64,000 nucleotides of DNA from NCEH01 sp043195125 (GTDB lineage Bacteria; Pseudomonadota; Alphaproteobacteria; Rhizobiales; Xanthobacteraceae): the NCBI RefSeq assembly GCF_043195125.1, contig NZ_JBAFWR010000008.1; one strand, given 5' to 3'. A program made the translations under genes and the position numbers. Below are positions 26,381-36,854 of this stretch, piece after piece (within the stretch, counting starts at the first letter, position 1; each line of letters begins with the position of its first letter). The notes under the pieces are model-generated. The model was not told the origin of the DNA. It was given only the letters and a program-made list of their open reading frames with translations, and did no database searches.

Positions 26381-27778
26381 ATGAACGCCAATCTGGCCGC
26401 GCTTCTTTACCTGGTTGCGGGCATCCTCTTCGTGCTCGCGCTGCGGGGGCTCTCGCACCCCACCACGTCGCGTCAGGGCAATATGTTCGGCATGGTCGGC
26501 ATGGCCATCGCCGTGCTCACCACGCTCGCGCTCTCGCCTCCCGCCGACATTCTCGGCTGGGTGCTGGTGATCGCCGGCATCGGCATCGGCGGCGGCATCG
26601 GCGCGGTTGTCGCCCGCCGCATCGCCATGACCGCCATGCCGCAGCTGGTCGCGGCCTTCCACTCGCTGGTCGGTCTCGCGGCGGTGCTGGTGGCGGCGGC
26701 GGCGCTCTATGCCCCGGCCGCGTTCGGCATCGGCGAACCGGGCAACATCCACGGCGCAAGCCTGATCGAGATGACGCTGGGCGTCGCCATCGGCGCGATC
26801 ACCTTCACCGGCTCGATCATCGCTTTCGCCAAGCTCAACGGCAACATGTCCGGCAAGCCGATCATGCTGCCGGGCCGCCACTTCATCAACGGCGGCCTCG
26901 CGCTGCTGCTGCTGGTGCTGATCATCGCCTTCGTGATGACCGGCTCGATCCCGCTGTTCTGGATCATCACCATCCTGTCGCTGGTGCTGGGCGGCCTGCT
27001 GATCGTGCCGATCGGCGGCGCCGACATGCCGGTGGTCGTCTCCATGCTCAACTCCTATTCGGGTTGGGCGGCGGCCGGCATCGGCTTCACGCTGGGCAAT
27101 ACCGCGCTCATCATCACGGGCGCTTTGGTGGGCTCCTCGGGCGCGATCCTGTCCTACATCATGTGTAAGGGCATGAACCGCTCCTTCATCTCGGTCATCC
27201 TCGGCGGCTTCGGTGGCGAAGTGGCGGCGGGTGGCGGCGGCGCGGTGGAAACCCGCCCGGTGAAGAAGGGCTCGGCGGACGATGCCGCCTACATCATGAA
27301 GAACGCCCAGAAGGTCATCATCGTGCCGGGCTACGGCATGGCGGTGGCCCAGGCCCAGCACGCCTTGCGCGAAATGGCCGACAAGCTGAAGGAAGAGGGC
27401 GTCGAGGTGAAGTACGCCATCCATCCGGTGGCGGGCCGCATGCCCGGGCACATGAACGTGCTGCTGGCGGAAGCCCAGGTGCCCTATGACGAGGTCTTCG
27501 AGCTGGAAGACATCAACAGCGAGTTCGCCCAGGCGGACGTTGCCTTCGTCATCGGCGCCAACGACGTGACCAACCCGGCCGCGAAGACCGACCCGACCTC
27601 CGCCATCTACGGCATGCCGATCCTGGATGTCGAAAAGGCCAAGACGGTGCTGTTCATCAAGCGCGGCATGGGCTCCGGCTATGCCGGCGTGGAGAATGAG
27701 CTGTTCTTCCGCGACAACACGATGATGCTGTTCGGCGACGCCAAGAAGGTCACAGAGGAAGTCGTCAAGAACCTCTGA
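26381..27778 (+). CDS. pntB: NAD(P) transhydrogenase subunit beta
   Basis: The 465-residue subunit has about nine membrane helices (residues 1-265) followed by the soluble NADP(H)-binding domain III with VIIVPGYGMAVAQAQHALRE, the KYAIHPVAGRMPGHMNVLLAEA loop and VIGANDVTNPAAKTDP. It starts 10 nt after pntAB. A strong terminator follows, closing the operon. Confidence 0.95.
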   Translation: MNANLAALLYLVAGILFVLALRGLSHPTTSRQGNMFGMVGMAIAVLTTLALSPPADILGWVLVIAGIGIGGGIGAVVARRIAMTAMPQLVAAFHSLVGLAAVLVAAAALYAPAAFGIGEPGNIHGASLIEMTLGVAIGAITFTGSIIAFAKLNGNMSGKPIMLPGRHFINGGLALLLLVLIIAFVMTGSIPLFWIITILSLVLGGLLIVPIGGADMPVVVSMLNSYSGWAAAGIGFTLGNTALIITGALVGSSGAILSYIMCKGMNRSFISVILGGFGGEVAAGGGGAVETRPVKKGSADDAAYIMKNAQKVIIVPGYGMAVAQAQHALREMADKLKEEGVEVKYAIHPVAGRMPGHMNVLLAEAQVPYDEVFELEDINSEFAQADVAFVIGANDVTNPAAKTDPTSAIYGMPILDVEKAKTVLFIKRGMGSGYAGVENELFFRDNTMMLFGDAKKVTEEVVKNL

Positions 27779-27810
27779 TCGCCGCCCGCTCACGCGGGAC
27801 GGGACGAAAA

Positions 27811-27846
27811 AGAAAGGCCGCCGGGCGCAAGCCCGGCGGCCTTTCT
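27811..27846 (+). terminator. pnt operon terminator
   Basis: A 16-bp perfect stem (AGAAAGGCCGCCGGGC / GCCCGGCGGCCTTTCT) with a GCAA loop lies 32 bp beyond pntB. AGAAA on the left and TTTCT on the right make it usable from either strand, so it may also serve the convergent small membrane-protein gene. Confidence 0.88.
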
Positions 27847-27891
27847 CATTGATTGGAGCCCATTCGACGGCGGGCGGCCGTCGCGGCGTGC

Positions 27892-28173
27892 TCAGGCGGC
27901 AGGGGGCTCCTTCGGCGTGGTGTCGAACCGGGCTTCGCCGATCTCGTGGCCGTGGCGGGAAATGAAGCGCGCGAGCGCGAAGGCGCCGACCACCGTCACC
28001 CCCAGGATCAGCGCCAGGAAGCCTAGGCTCCCGCCGTCCTCATGGAGCTTGGCGATGGCGGCCATGCCGGTCAGCAGGATGACGCTCACGCCTCCGGTCA
28101 CCGCCCAGCTGTTGGACCGTTGCGGCTGCGGCTCGGGCGTCGGCATTGCGGGCATCTCCTGGTCCCCATCCAT
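27892..28173 (-). CDS. Small two-helix membrane protein, unknown
   Basis: The 93-residue protein has a Pro/Gln-rich polar start, two hydrophobic segments (AVTGGVSVILLTGMAAIA and LGFLALILGVTVVGAFALARFI) and a charged tail. I do not recognise a family. ATG 28173 has GGAGG 8 nt upstream. The leader immediately upstream (28179-28217) closely resembles the leader of the next gene upstream, an alpha/beta hydrolase. Confidence 0.65.
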   Translation of the reverse strand: MDGDQEMPAMPTPEPQPQRSNSWAVTGGVSVILLTGMAAIAKLHEDGGSLGFLALILGVTVVGAFALARFISRHGHEIGEARFDTTPKEPPAA

Positions 28174-28178
28174 GTGGT

Positions 28179-28217
28179 CGTCCTCCCCCCGCGTGCGCGA
28201 GAAGAAAAGATAGAATG
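28179..28217 (-). repeat. Leader repeat copy 1 (small membrane-protein gene)
   Basis: This stretch just ahead of the start codon contains GTCCTCCCCCCGCGTGC, then an AAGAAAAGATAGAATGA segment. It matches copy 2 at 29160-29198 with few differences and includes the GGAGGAC ribosome binding site on the minus strand. Confidence 0.65.
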
Positions 28218-28269
28218 AAGTGCTCTTCCGCGACACCGCGCCGGGTCGGCGACGGCGCGCCAACCGCGC

Positions 28270-29154
28270 TCAGTCCGCGAAGAAAGCCACCAGGCGGGGA
28301 ATGACCTTCCCCGGCGCCTCGTCCATCAGCCAATGGCCCGAACCCTCGACCACCACGCCCTCCACATTTTCAGCCACGAGCCGGCCCTGGGCGATGAGGA
28401 ATTCGCCGGAGGCCTTCTCCCCGGTGAGCACCAGCATGGGCATGGTGAGCTTGGTTTCGGCGAAGCGGGCAAAATCGGCGGCGTCCCGCTCGAACGCGCG
28501 GAACACCTCGAACCCCGCCGCCATGCCGCCGGGCTGCGCATAGGCCGCCGCATAAAACTGGCGATCCGCCTCGGACACCGAATGGGCGGGATCGGCCGCG
28601 AAATCGTTCCAGAAATGCTCGAAATAGATGCGCTCGCGGCCCTCGACGAGCGCCAGCGGCGTCTTGCCGTAGAAATGGAAATGCCACAGGTCGCGCATCA
28701 GCCAGACGTGCGTCCAGTCGCCGACACCGGGAAGGAAGGCATCCATCAGCGCGATGCGCGTCACCGCTTCGGGATATTGGGCGGCATAGGCATAGGCCAC
28801 CATCAGGCCGATATCGTGCCCCACCACGCCGGCGCGGGTGATGCCGAGCGCCGTGGCGAGGTCATGGACATCGCGGGCCATCGAAGCCTTGTCGTACCCG
28901 GCCTCGGGCTTCGAAGAGGCGCCGAAGCCGCGCAGATCGGGCGCGATCACGCGGTGCGTCCTGGCGAGTTCGGCGATCAGCGGCCGCCACATATGGCTGG
29001 TCTGCGCATAGCCGTGCAGCAGAAGCACCGGCTCGCCTTCGCCCGCCTCCAGATAGTGCAGGCGCAACGGGCCAAGCTCGACGAAGCGGCTCGCAATGTC
29101 CAAGCCCAGGTCGTCTTCTCCCGGCGCTCCCGATGTCCCTTGGTCCGCAGTCAT
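28270..29154 (-). CDS. Alpha/beta hydrolase, epoxide hydrolase/dehalogenase type
   Basis: The 294-residue protein has the oxyanion segment LLLHGYAQTSHMWRPL and a nucleophile elbow VVGHDIGLMVAYAYA with Asp in the nucleophile position, as in epoxide hydrolases and haloacetate dehalogenases. A late acid region (VLTGEKASGEF) and the base in GSGHWLMDEAP complete the triad. It lies 121 bp after cynS behind a hairpin and has its own leader, so its link to cyanate is uncertain. ATG 29154 is chosen for the nearby GGAGGAC. Confidence 0.85.
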   Translation of the reverse strand: MTADQGTSGAPGEDDLGLDIASRFVELGPLRLHYLEAGEGEPVLLLHGYAQTSHMWRPLIAELARTHRVIAPDLRGFGASSKPEAGYDKASMARDVHDLATALGITRAGVVGHDIGLMVAYAYAAQYPEAVTRIALMDAFLPGVGDWTHVWLMRDLWHFHFYGKTPLALVEGRERIYFEHFWNDFAADPAHSVSEADRQFYAAAYAQPGGMAAGFEVFRAFERDAADFARFAETKLTMPMLVLTGEKASGEFLIAQGRLVAENVEGVVVEGSGHWLMDEAPGKVIPRLVAFFAD

Positions 29155-29159
29155 CTCGG

Positions 29160-29198
29160 CGTCCTCCCCCGCGTGCAGGAAGAGGAAAGATAGCAGGA
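29160..29198 (-). repeat. Leader repeat copy 2 (alpha/beta hydrolase gene)
   Basis: GTCCTCCCCCGCGTGC, then GGAAGAGGAAAGATAGCAGGA, sits just upstream of the hydrolase start codon. It aligns over about 38 bp with copy 1 at 28179-28217, including the ribosome binding site and a shared AAAGATAG core. Confidence 0.65.
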
Positions 29199-29211
29199 AA
29201 CCCGCGCCCGG

Positions 29212-29233
29212 GGGCCGGCGGATGCGCCGGCCC
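29212..29233 (-). terminator. Hairpin between cynS and the hydrolase gene
   Basis: A perfect 9-bp GC stem GGGCCGGCG / CGCCGGCCC with loop GATG lies between cynS and the hydrolase leader. There is no T-run, so it may only attenuate transcription. Confidence 0.45.
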
Positions 29234-29275
29234 GGCGGGAACTCCCACGTTTCTTCGCCCGCAGGCACCCAGCGC

Positions 29276-29758
29276 TCAGCTTTCCTTGAAGCCGTATTCC
29301 GGCGTGCCCTGCTCGGCGCCGTAATATTTGTAGGGCAGGAACTTGCCGCTCATGGTCAGCTTCACCCGGTCGCCCTTGGGATTGGCGAGGCGCTCCATGT
29401 CGATGTCGAAATCGATGGCGGACATGATGCCGTCGCCGAACTCCTCCTCGATCAGCGCCTTGAACGCCGGGCCGTTCACCATCACCATCTCATAGAAGCG
29501 ATAGATCAGCGGGTCGGTGGGCGGCATGGGCATGCCGCGATAGGGCACTTCGTTCAGCATGCGCTCCTCGACCTCGGAAAGGCCGAACAGGTCCGCCGCG
29601 GCCTTGGCCAGCGGCTTCACCAGCTTCATCTGGCCGAGCAGCGCGCCCACCACCAGCATCGGCGACATGCCGCCGATTTCATCGGTGATGTACTTCCAGG
29701 TCCAGCCCTTCTCGCGCTTGATGTCGAGGATCTTCTCGGTGAGTTCTTCGCGCTTCAT
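29276..29758 (-). CDS. cynS: Cyanate hydratase (cyanase)
   Basis: This 160-residue enzyme converts cyanate and bicarbonate to ammonia and CO2. The N-terminal helical DNA-binding-like fold (residues 1-70) is followed by the catalytic domain with the three active-site residues: R87 and E90 in IYRFYEMVMVNGPAFKALI, and S113 in GIMSAIDFDID. The C-terminus GKFLPYKYYG is typical. It is the fourth gene of a minus-strand operon with an ABC transporter (substrate-binding protein, permease, ATPase), so cyanate uptake and breakdown for nitrogen appear linked. Confidence 0.95.
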   Translation of the reverse strand: MKREELTEKILDIKREKGWTWKYITDEIGGMSPMLVVGALLGQMKLVKPLAKAAADLFGLSEVEERMLNEVPYRGMPMPPTDPLIYRFYEMVMVNGPAFKALIEEEFGDGIMSAIDFDIDMERLANPKGDRVKLTMSGKFLPYKYYGAEQGTPEYGFKES

Positions 29759-29797
29759 GTTCTTCTCCTTTTGCCTCGGGCGTTGAAATGAGAGGGG

Positions 29798-30688
29798 TCA
29801 CGCCGCCCGCTGGTCGCCGTCGGGCGAAGGTGGGGTGGACGCGGTGGGGCGCACCACCGGGGGATGGCGGTGGTCGTATCCGACGGGGCGCTGGTCCTTG
29901 AAGGTCTTCGAGCGCTCCACCAGAAAGTCGATGAGATGATTGCGCACGGCGTAGAAATCGCCCTGCTTGTGGATGTCGAGGCGGCGGCGATCCCGCGGCA
30001 GCGGGTTCTGCACGATCTCGGCGATGGTGGCGTTGGGGCCGTTGGTCATCAGCACGATGCGGTCGGCGAGGTAAATCGCCTCGTCCACGTCGTGGGTGAT
30101 CATGAACACGGTCTGGCCGGTCTCCAGGCAGATGCGGCGCACCTCGTCCTGCAACGTGCCGCGGGTGAGCGCGTCGAGCGCGGAGAAAGGCTCGTCCATC
30201 AGCAGCATCTTGGGCTCGATGGAGAGCGCGCGGGCGATGCCGACGCGCTGCTTCATGCCGCCCGAGAGTTCCGAGGGGCGCTTGTTTTCCGAGCCCTTGA
30301 GCCCGACCACCTCGATGAAGCGCATCGCATGGTCGCGCACCTGCGCCCGGCTCCAGCCCTTGTGGCGGGAGGAGACCGCATAGGCCACATTGCCGAGCAC
30401 GGTCAGCCAGGGCATCAAAGCGTGGCTCTGGAAGATCACGGCGCGGTCGAGCGCCGGGCCTTCGATGGCGGTACCATCCACCACCACCGCGCCGTCGTCC
30501 GGGCGGTCGAGGCCGGACAGGATGTTCAGCACCGTGGTCTTGCCGCAGCCGGAATGGCCGATGATGCAGGCGAACTCGCCCTTGTGCATGGAGAACCACA
30601 AATCCTCGAACACGGTCGTGGTACGCCCGCCCGCCGCCTGGAAACGGCGGGAGATGCCTTCGATGGAAACATAGCGGGGCTCGCTCAT
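29798..30688 (-). CDS. Cyanate/nitrate-type ABC transporter ATPase
   Basis: The 296-residue cytoplasmic ATPase has Walker A GHSGCGKTT, Q-loop VIFQSHALMPWLTV, signature LSGGMKQRVGIARAL, Walker B MLLMDEPFSALD and the H-loop ITHDVDEAIYLADR. It is close to NrtD/SsuB/TauB. The extended C-terminus (from about 240: DFYAVRNHLIDFLVERSKTF) is like that of nitrate and cyanate transport ATPases. The permease stop lies 5 nt upstream of its ATG. The linked cynS points to cyanate as substrate. Confidence 0.9.
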   Translation of the reverse strand: MSEPRYVSIEGISRRFQAAGGRTTTVFEDLWFSMHKGEFACIIGHSGCGKTTVLNILSGLDRPDDGAVVVDGTAIEGPALDRAVIFQSHALMPWLTVLGNVAYAVSSRHKGWSRAQVRDHAMRFIEVVGLKGSENKRPSELSGGMKQRVGIARALSIEPKMLLMDEPFSALDALTRGTLQDEVRRICLETGQTVFMITHDVDEAIYLADRIVLMTNGPNATIAEIVQNPLPRDRRRLDIHKQGDFYAVRNHLIDFLVERSKTFKDQRPVGYDHRHPPVVRPTASTPPSPDGDQRAA

Positions 30689-30693
30689 GCGCC

Positions 30694-31548
30694 TCACTCC
30701 GGAAAGGTGACGAGGCGGGCGACGAAGGCGAGGATCTGGTCGAGCAGCATGCCCATCACGCCGATCACCAGAATGGCGATGATCACATTGGTGATGGACA
30801 GGTTGTTCCACTCGTTCCAGACGAAATAGCCGATGCCGGTGCCGCCCACGAGCATCTCGGCCGCGACGATCACGAGCCAGGCGATGCCGATGGAAATCCG
30901 CATGCCGGTGAGGATGGTCGGCGCGGCGGCGGGCAGGATCACGGTGAAGGCCCGCTTGAACGGCCCCACCTCCAGGGTGCGCGCCACGTTCAGCCATTCC
31001 TTGCGCACGCTGGCGACGCCGAAGGCGGTGTTCAGCAGCATCGGCCACACGGAGCAGATGAAGATGACGAACACCGCCGAGATGCCGCTGTCCTTGATGG
31101 TGTAGAGCGCGAGCGGCATCCAGGCGAGCGGCGAGATGGGCTTCAACACCTGGATGAAGGGGTCGAGCGCCTTGCTCATCAGCGCCGACATGCCGATCAG
31201 GAAGCCGAGCGGGATCGCCACCAGCACCGCGATGCCATAGCCGATCAGCACCCGGCCGAGCGAGAAGGCGAGCTGGATGCCGAGGCCCTTGTCGTTCGGC
31301 CCCTTGTCGTAGAACGGATCGGACAGGAGCTTGACGAGCTGAGCGCCCACGTCCAACGGGCTCGGCATGGCCGATTTGCCGGTGGTCGCGGTGAGGCCCA
31401 TGAGCTTGGCATATTCCGGATCCATGCCGGAGGCCGCGCCCGGCCCGCCGGCGCCGAAGCCGGCGGTGGCGCCCTGCCAGATCAGCAGGAACACCGCCAG
31501 CAGCAGCACCGAAACCAGGGCCGCGCGCAGGGTCAATGAGGAAGCCAT
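30694..31548 (-). CDS. Cyanate/nitrate-type ABC transporter permease
   Basis: The 284-residue inner-membrane permease has about six helices, beginning AALVSVLLLAVFLLIWQGAT, and the ATPase-contact EAA-type loop in ARTLEVGPFKRAFTVILPAAAP. An 80-residue periplasmic loop after the first helix (residues about 30-90) is typical of NrtB-like permeases. ATG 31548 follows the substrate-binding protein stop by 4 nt. Confidence 0.9.
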   Translation of the reverse strand: MASSLTLRAALVSVLLLAVFLLIWQGATAGFGAGGPGAASGMDPEYAKLMGLTATTGKSAMPSPLDVGAQLVKLLSDPFYDKGPNDKGLGIQLAFSLGRVLIGYGIAVLVAIPLGFLIGMSALMSKALDPFIQVLKPISPLAWMPLALYTIKDSGISAVFVIFICSVWPMLLNTAFGVASVRKEWLNVARTLEVGPFKRAFTVILPAAAPTILTGMRISIGIAWLVIVAAEMLVGGTGIGYFVWNEWNNLSITNVIIAILVIGVMGMLLDQILAFVARLVTFPE

Positions 31549-31552
31549 GCGC

Positions 31553-32908
31553 TCAGGCCCGCTTGATGGCGAAGCTCGCCACATAGGCGTCGGGCTTGGC
31601 GGGATCGAACGGCTTGCCCATGACGACGATGGTCTTGGTGGGCGCCGGCGGGGTGAGGCCCATGTCCTTCATCACCGAGGCGCACTCGGTGGCGAGGAAC
31701 ACCTGCTTGGCGATGCCGGCATAATCCACGTCGCCCTTCACCTGGCCCCAGCGCTTCATCTGGGTGAGGATCCAGATGGCGAAGGAATCGTAGGGGAACG
31801 GCTCGAAGGTGACCCGGTTCGGGTCCTTCTTGATGTTGCCGAGGCCGTCCGCATAGGTGCCGGTGAGCACCTGTTCCAGCACCACCGGGGGCGCATTGAG
31901 ATAGTTCGCGGGGGCGATGGCCTCGGCGATTTCCTTGCGGTTTTCAGGCTTCTGGGCATAGGCGCTGGCATCGATGATGGCGCGCAGCAAGGCCGCATAG
32001 GTGTTGGGATTGGTGGTGACGAATTCCTTGCTGGCGGTGAACGAGCAGCAGGGATGACCGTCCCAGATCTCCTTCGACAGGATGTGGATGAAGCCTACCC
32101 CGTCATAGACCGCGCGCTGGCAGATATTGTCGGGGGCCAGGAAGCCGTCGATGTTCTCGGCGCGCAGGTTGGCGACCATCTCCGGCGGCGGCACGGAGCG
32201 CAGCTGCACGTCGGCGTCGGGATCGATGCCGTGCTCCGCCAGATAATAGCGCAGCAGGTAATTGTGCATGGAATAGTCGAACGGAATCGCGAGCTTGAAC
32301 CCCTTCCAATCCTTCGGGTCGCGCTTGTCCTTGTGCTTCATGGCGAGCGTGATCGCCTGGCCGTTGATGTTCTCGATGGCCGGCACGGAGAAGGGAATGG
32401 GATTGGAGCCGAGGCCCATCGAAATGGCGATAGGCATGGGCGAGAGCATGTGGGAGGCGTCGTATTCCTTGTTGATGGTCTTGTCGCGCACCACCGCCCA
32501 GCCGGCGGTCTTCACCACGTCCACGTTCAGGCCCTGCTTGGTATAGAAGCCGAGCGGGTGCGCCATGATGATCGGCGTGGCACAGGTGATGGGGATGAAG
32601 CCGACCTTGAGGTCTTTCTTCTCGATCGGCCCGGTGCCTTGCGCGAAGGCTTCCGTGACCATGCCCATGGGCAGGAATTGGGCAAGGGCCGCTGCGACCG
32701 TGGTCCCGCCGATGGCCTTCAGGAAGGCGCGGCGATGGGCGTCCTGCGGAAACAGGGCGTGCAACACCGTCTTTTCCACCAGGCTGCCATAGCGGGCTTC
32801 TTCCGAGGCGCGGGCTGCGGCCTCGTGTTCCGCCGCCGAGCGGTGCCGCCCGCAGGCGCAGCCGGAAAACAAACGGGAAAAGCGCCGGAAGGTGTCTTTG
32901 CTCGTCAT
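31553..32908 (-). CDS. NrtA/CmpA-type substrate-binding protein, Tat exported
   Basis: The 451-residue binding protein is the first gene of the cyanate operon. A Tat signal with R59-R60-A-F-L-K begins only after a 56-residue polar N-terminal extension holding C17-x-C19-x2-H22 (SGCACGRHR). The mature part has NrtA/CmpA features: LKVGFIPITCATPIIMAHPLGFY, YDASHMLSPMPIAISMG, GFLAPDNICQRAVYDGVGF and GHPCCSFTASKEF. It would capture cyanate (or nitrate/bicarbonate) in the periplasm; cynS in the same operon favours cyanate. Transcription probably starts near 32950 from a sigma-54 promoter. Confidence 0.9.
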   Translation of the reverse strand: MTSKDTFRRFSRLFSGCACGRHRSAAEHEAAARASEEARYGSLVEKTVLHALFPQDAHRRAFLKAIGGTTVAAALAQFLPMGMVTEAFAQGTGPIEKKDLKVGFIPITCATPIIMAHPLGFYTKQGLNVDVVKTAGWAVVRDKTINKEYDASHMLSPMPIAISMGLGSNPIPFSVPAIENINGQAITLAMKHKDKRDPKDWKGFKLAIPFDYSMHNYLLRYYLAEHGIDPDADVQLRSVPPPEMVANLRAENIDGFLAPDNICQRAVYDGVGFIHILSKEIWDGHPCCSFTASKEFVTTNPNTYAALLRAIIDASAYAQKPENRKEIAEAIAPANYLNAPPVVLEQVLTGTYADGLGNIKKDPNRVTFEPFPYDSFAIWILTQMKRWGQVKGDVDYAGIAKQVFLATECASVMKDMGLTPPAPTKTIVVMGKPFDPAKPDAYVASFAIKRA

Positions 32909-32960
32909 GGACCGCCTCGTTCGCTATGGGCCTGGAAGAAACGCGCTCTCCCTGACGTTA

Positions 32961-32976
32961 AGCAAAGCACGTGCCA
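32961..32976 (-). promoter_or_regulatory. Sigma-54 promoter of the cyanate operon
   Basis: Read on the minus strand the site is TGGCACG-TGCT-TTGCT, which fits the -24/-12 consensus TGGCACG-N4-TTGC(A/T) exactly, with GG and GC ten bases apart. The start of transcription is expected near 32950, about 40 nt before the ATG at 32908. A partial IHF-like site (AATCAAAAGCCTG, 33005-33017) lies between promoter and upstream sites. Confidence 0.88.
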
Positions 32977-33031
32977 GCGGCGGATCCTTCGATTTTCCCA
33001 ATATAATCAAAAGCCTGGGAAAACGCCTGGA

Positions 33032-33087
33032 TTTACGATTTTTCGTGATTTATGATTTTTCGTAATTCAACTCCCGAAAAATCGTAA

Positions 33088-33088
<1 letters not shown>
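33032..33088. promoter_or_regulatory. Triple upstream activator site for the cyanate regulator
   Basis: Two 17-bp direct repeats lie end to end, TTTACGATTTTTCGTGA (33032-33048) and TTTATGATTTTTCGTAA (33049-33065). A third inverted copy, reading TTTACGATTTTTCGGG, lies at 33088-33073. Each is a near dyad TTACGA-N4-TCGTAA. They are 56-112 bp upstream of the sigma-54 promoter, the usual position for enhancer binding proteins. The third copy ends on the A of the regulator's ATG. Confidence 0.8.
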
Positions 33089-35007
<1,919 letters not shown>

Positions 35008-35067
35008 GATCGTGGCAAAGGGCGGTTTCCGCGCGGCGCCGCCGCGTCGACGTTGCCGGCCGGCCGC

Positions 35068-35646
35068 TTAATCGCGGCCCGCATTCAGCCGATGGGCGAT
35101 CCAGGTAAGGCTGGAATCGGCGATGCCCATCGCCTCAAGGGCATGGACAGTGAACAGCACGTAATCGCGGTTCGGACCGGATTTCCCGTGCGCGCGCCGC
35201 ACCAGATGAAGCTGATCCTCCAGATCCAGGCGCCGCGCATATTGCGCATGGCTGCGGTTCACCAGATAGGCGACCGCGGATACGTCGCGCCGCGATCCAT
35301 CCAGAATCTGCACCCGCCGCACGCGCTCGCGATAGACGCCCGAAATCTGCTCGCGCGCGGTGAGATAGGCATGGGTCTGCGCCCAATCCTCGGGCGCGAT
35401 GCGATAGGCGATGCCGCGACACGAGCCCCCCAGGTCCAGGCCAAGCACCAGGCCCGGCTGCTCCGGCGTGCCGCGATGGTGAAAGGAATAGACGCACAGC
35501 GCCCGGTGCGCGCCGAGCAGACGCGCCTCTGCCTTCTCCGCGAAGGCGAAGCCGGGATTCCACATCAGCGAGCCATAGGCGAAGACCCAATGGTCGTGGG
35601 GCATTTGTGCGGGGGAGATCATCGCGGCGCGGGCCGGCATTGACAC
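35068..35646 (-). CDS. ChaC-type gamma-glutamylcyclotransferase
   Basis: The 192-residue protein has the cyclotransferase substrate loop in VFAYGSLMWNPGF and the catalytic-acid helix around AYLTAREQISGVYRE, followed by VAYLVNRSHAQYARRLDLED. ChaC enzymes break glutathione into 5-oxoproline and Cys-Gly. Several starts are possible (ATG 35646, 35640, 35622); the fold begins about residue 20. It is divergent from the DUF2125 gene. Confidence 0.88.
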   Translation of the reverse strand: MSMPARAAMISPAQMPHDHWVFAYGSLMWNPGFAFAEKAEARLLGAHRALCVYSFHHRGTPEQPGLVLGLDLGGSCRGIAYRIAPEDWAQTHAYLTAREQISGVYRERVRRVQILDGSRRDVSAVAYLVNRSHAQYARRLDLEDQLHLVRRAHGKSGPNRDYVLFTVHALEAMGIADSSLTWIAHRLNAGRD

Positions 35647-35777
35647 GGAACGTTCATCGTCGCCTAACAGCGTCTTCTTCCCTCTGCAAGGGCAAGCGCC
35701 CCGGCTTGTCCCGGCAGGCCGTATTTCCGGCTATTCGTACAGGCATTTTCGGTACCGGACTGATTATAGGAACGCTC

Positions 35778-36842
35778 ATGACCGATACTTCGCCCGCGCC
35801 GCGTCGCCGCAAGAGCTGGATCGTCGCCATCCCGTTCGCTCTGGTGGTGATTCTCGCCATCGGCTGGTGCGGCCTGTGGTTCTATGCCGCCGGGCGCGCG
35901 GAACGGGAGATCGACGCCTGGATCGTGCGCGAGAAAACCCTCGGCCGGATCTGGAATTGCGGCGAGCGCAGCCTCGGCGGCTTCCCCTTCCGCTTCGAGT
36001 TGCTGTGCAAGTCGGCGACCCTGGAGACCCAGGGCGGCGACCCGCTGCGCATCAGCGCCGCCAATGCCCATGCGGTGGCGCAGGTGTGGGCGCCGAACCA
36101 TATCGTCGCCGAATTTGCTTCCCCCGCGCGGGTCGAAGATCCCAAGACCGGCCGCATCTATGAGGCCAACTGGAGCCTGCTGCAGATGAGCGGCATCGGC
36201 GACACCAGCGGGCGGCCCCAGCGGTTCGCCCTGGTGGTGGACCAGCCCGACGTGAAATGGGTGCCCGCGCCCGGCGCGGACGCGCTCCCGGTGCTGTCCG
36301 CCAAGCATCTGGAGATCCACGCCCGCCGCAATCCCGCGACCACCGCGGTTCCGGACGGCGTGGACTATGCGGCCTCCATCGATGCGGGCGAAAGCGCCGC
36401 CTTGGCTGCCGCGGGCGCCACCGGCCCGCTGAACCTCAATCTGCAGGGCACCGTGACGGCGGCGGAGGATTTCCGGCCGATGGCGGTCACCGACCGGCTG
36501 CGCGCCTGGGCGGCCGCCGGCGGCATCTTCAAGCTCGACACCCTGACCATCACGACCCCCAAGGCGGCGGTCAGCGCGTCCGGCGCGCTCGCCCTCGACA
36601 CAGCCGGCCGGCTGAACGGAGCCGTCAATGTCGGCTTCGCCGGCATCGAGGAAGTGACGCGGAACCTCTCGCGCAGCGGCCTCATTCCGCAGGAGATGGC
36701 GCCCATCGTCGGGGCGCTCGCGCTCGCGGGAAAGCCCGGGGACGTCGCCGGCCGCAAGGGTGCGACCTTCTCGCTGCTGCTGAAGGAAGGCGTGCTCCAG
36801 CTCGGCAAATTCCCCGTCGGGATCATTCCGCCGCTCTATTGA
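35778..36842 (+). CDS. DUF2125 membrane-anchored protein
   Basis: The 354-residue protein has a basic N-terminus, one membrane helix (WIVAIPFALVVILAIGWCGLWFY) and a long periplasmic part with the DUF2125 pattern (WNCGERSLGGFPFRFELLC, NAHAVAQVWAPNHIVAEF, DGVDYAASIDAGE). The function is unknown; the fold is probably beta-rich like AsmA-type proteins. It converges with the aromatic amino acid genes, an arrangement common in Hyphomicrobiales. Confidence 0.85.
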   Translation: MTDTSPAPRRRKSWIVAIPFALVVILAIGWCGLWFYAAGRAEREIDAWIVREKTLGRIWNCGERSLGGFPFRFELLCKSATLETQGGDPLRISAANAHAVAQVWAPNHIVAEFASPARVEDPKTGRIYEANWSLLQMSGIGDTSGRPQRFALVVDQPDVKWVPAPGADALPVLSAKHLEIHARRNPATTAVPDGVDYAASIDAGESAALAAAGATGPLNLNLQGTVTAAEDFRPMAVTDRLRAWAAAGGIFKLDTLTITTPKAAVSASGALALDTAGRLNGAVNVGFAGIEEVTRNLSRSGLIPQEMAPIVGALALAGKPGDVAGRKGATFSLLLKEGVLQLGKFPVGIIPPLY

Positions 36843-36854
36843 GCGGCACCGCCC

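Noticed and set aside
26291..27793. 500-codon open frame opposite pntB
   Set aside because: It is antisense to a fully conserved gene and has His/Asp/Arg-rich low-complexity composition typical of reverse-strand frames in GC-rich DNA.
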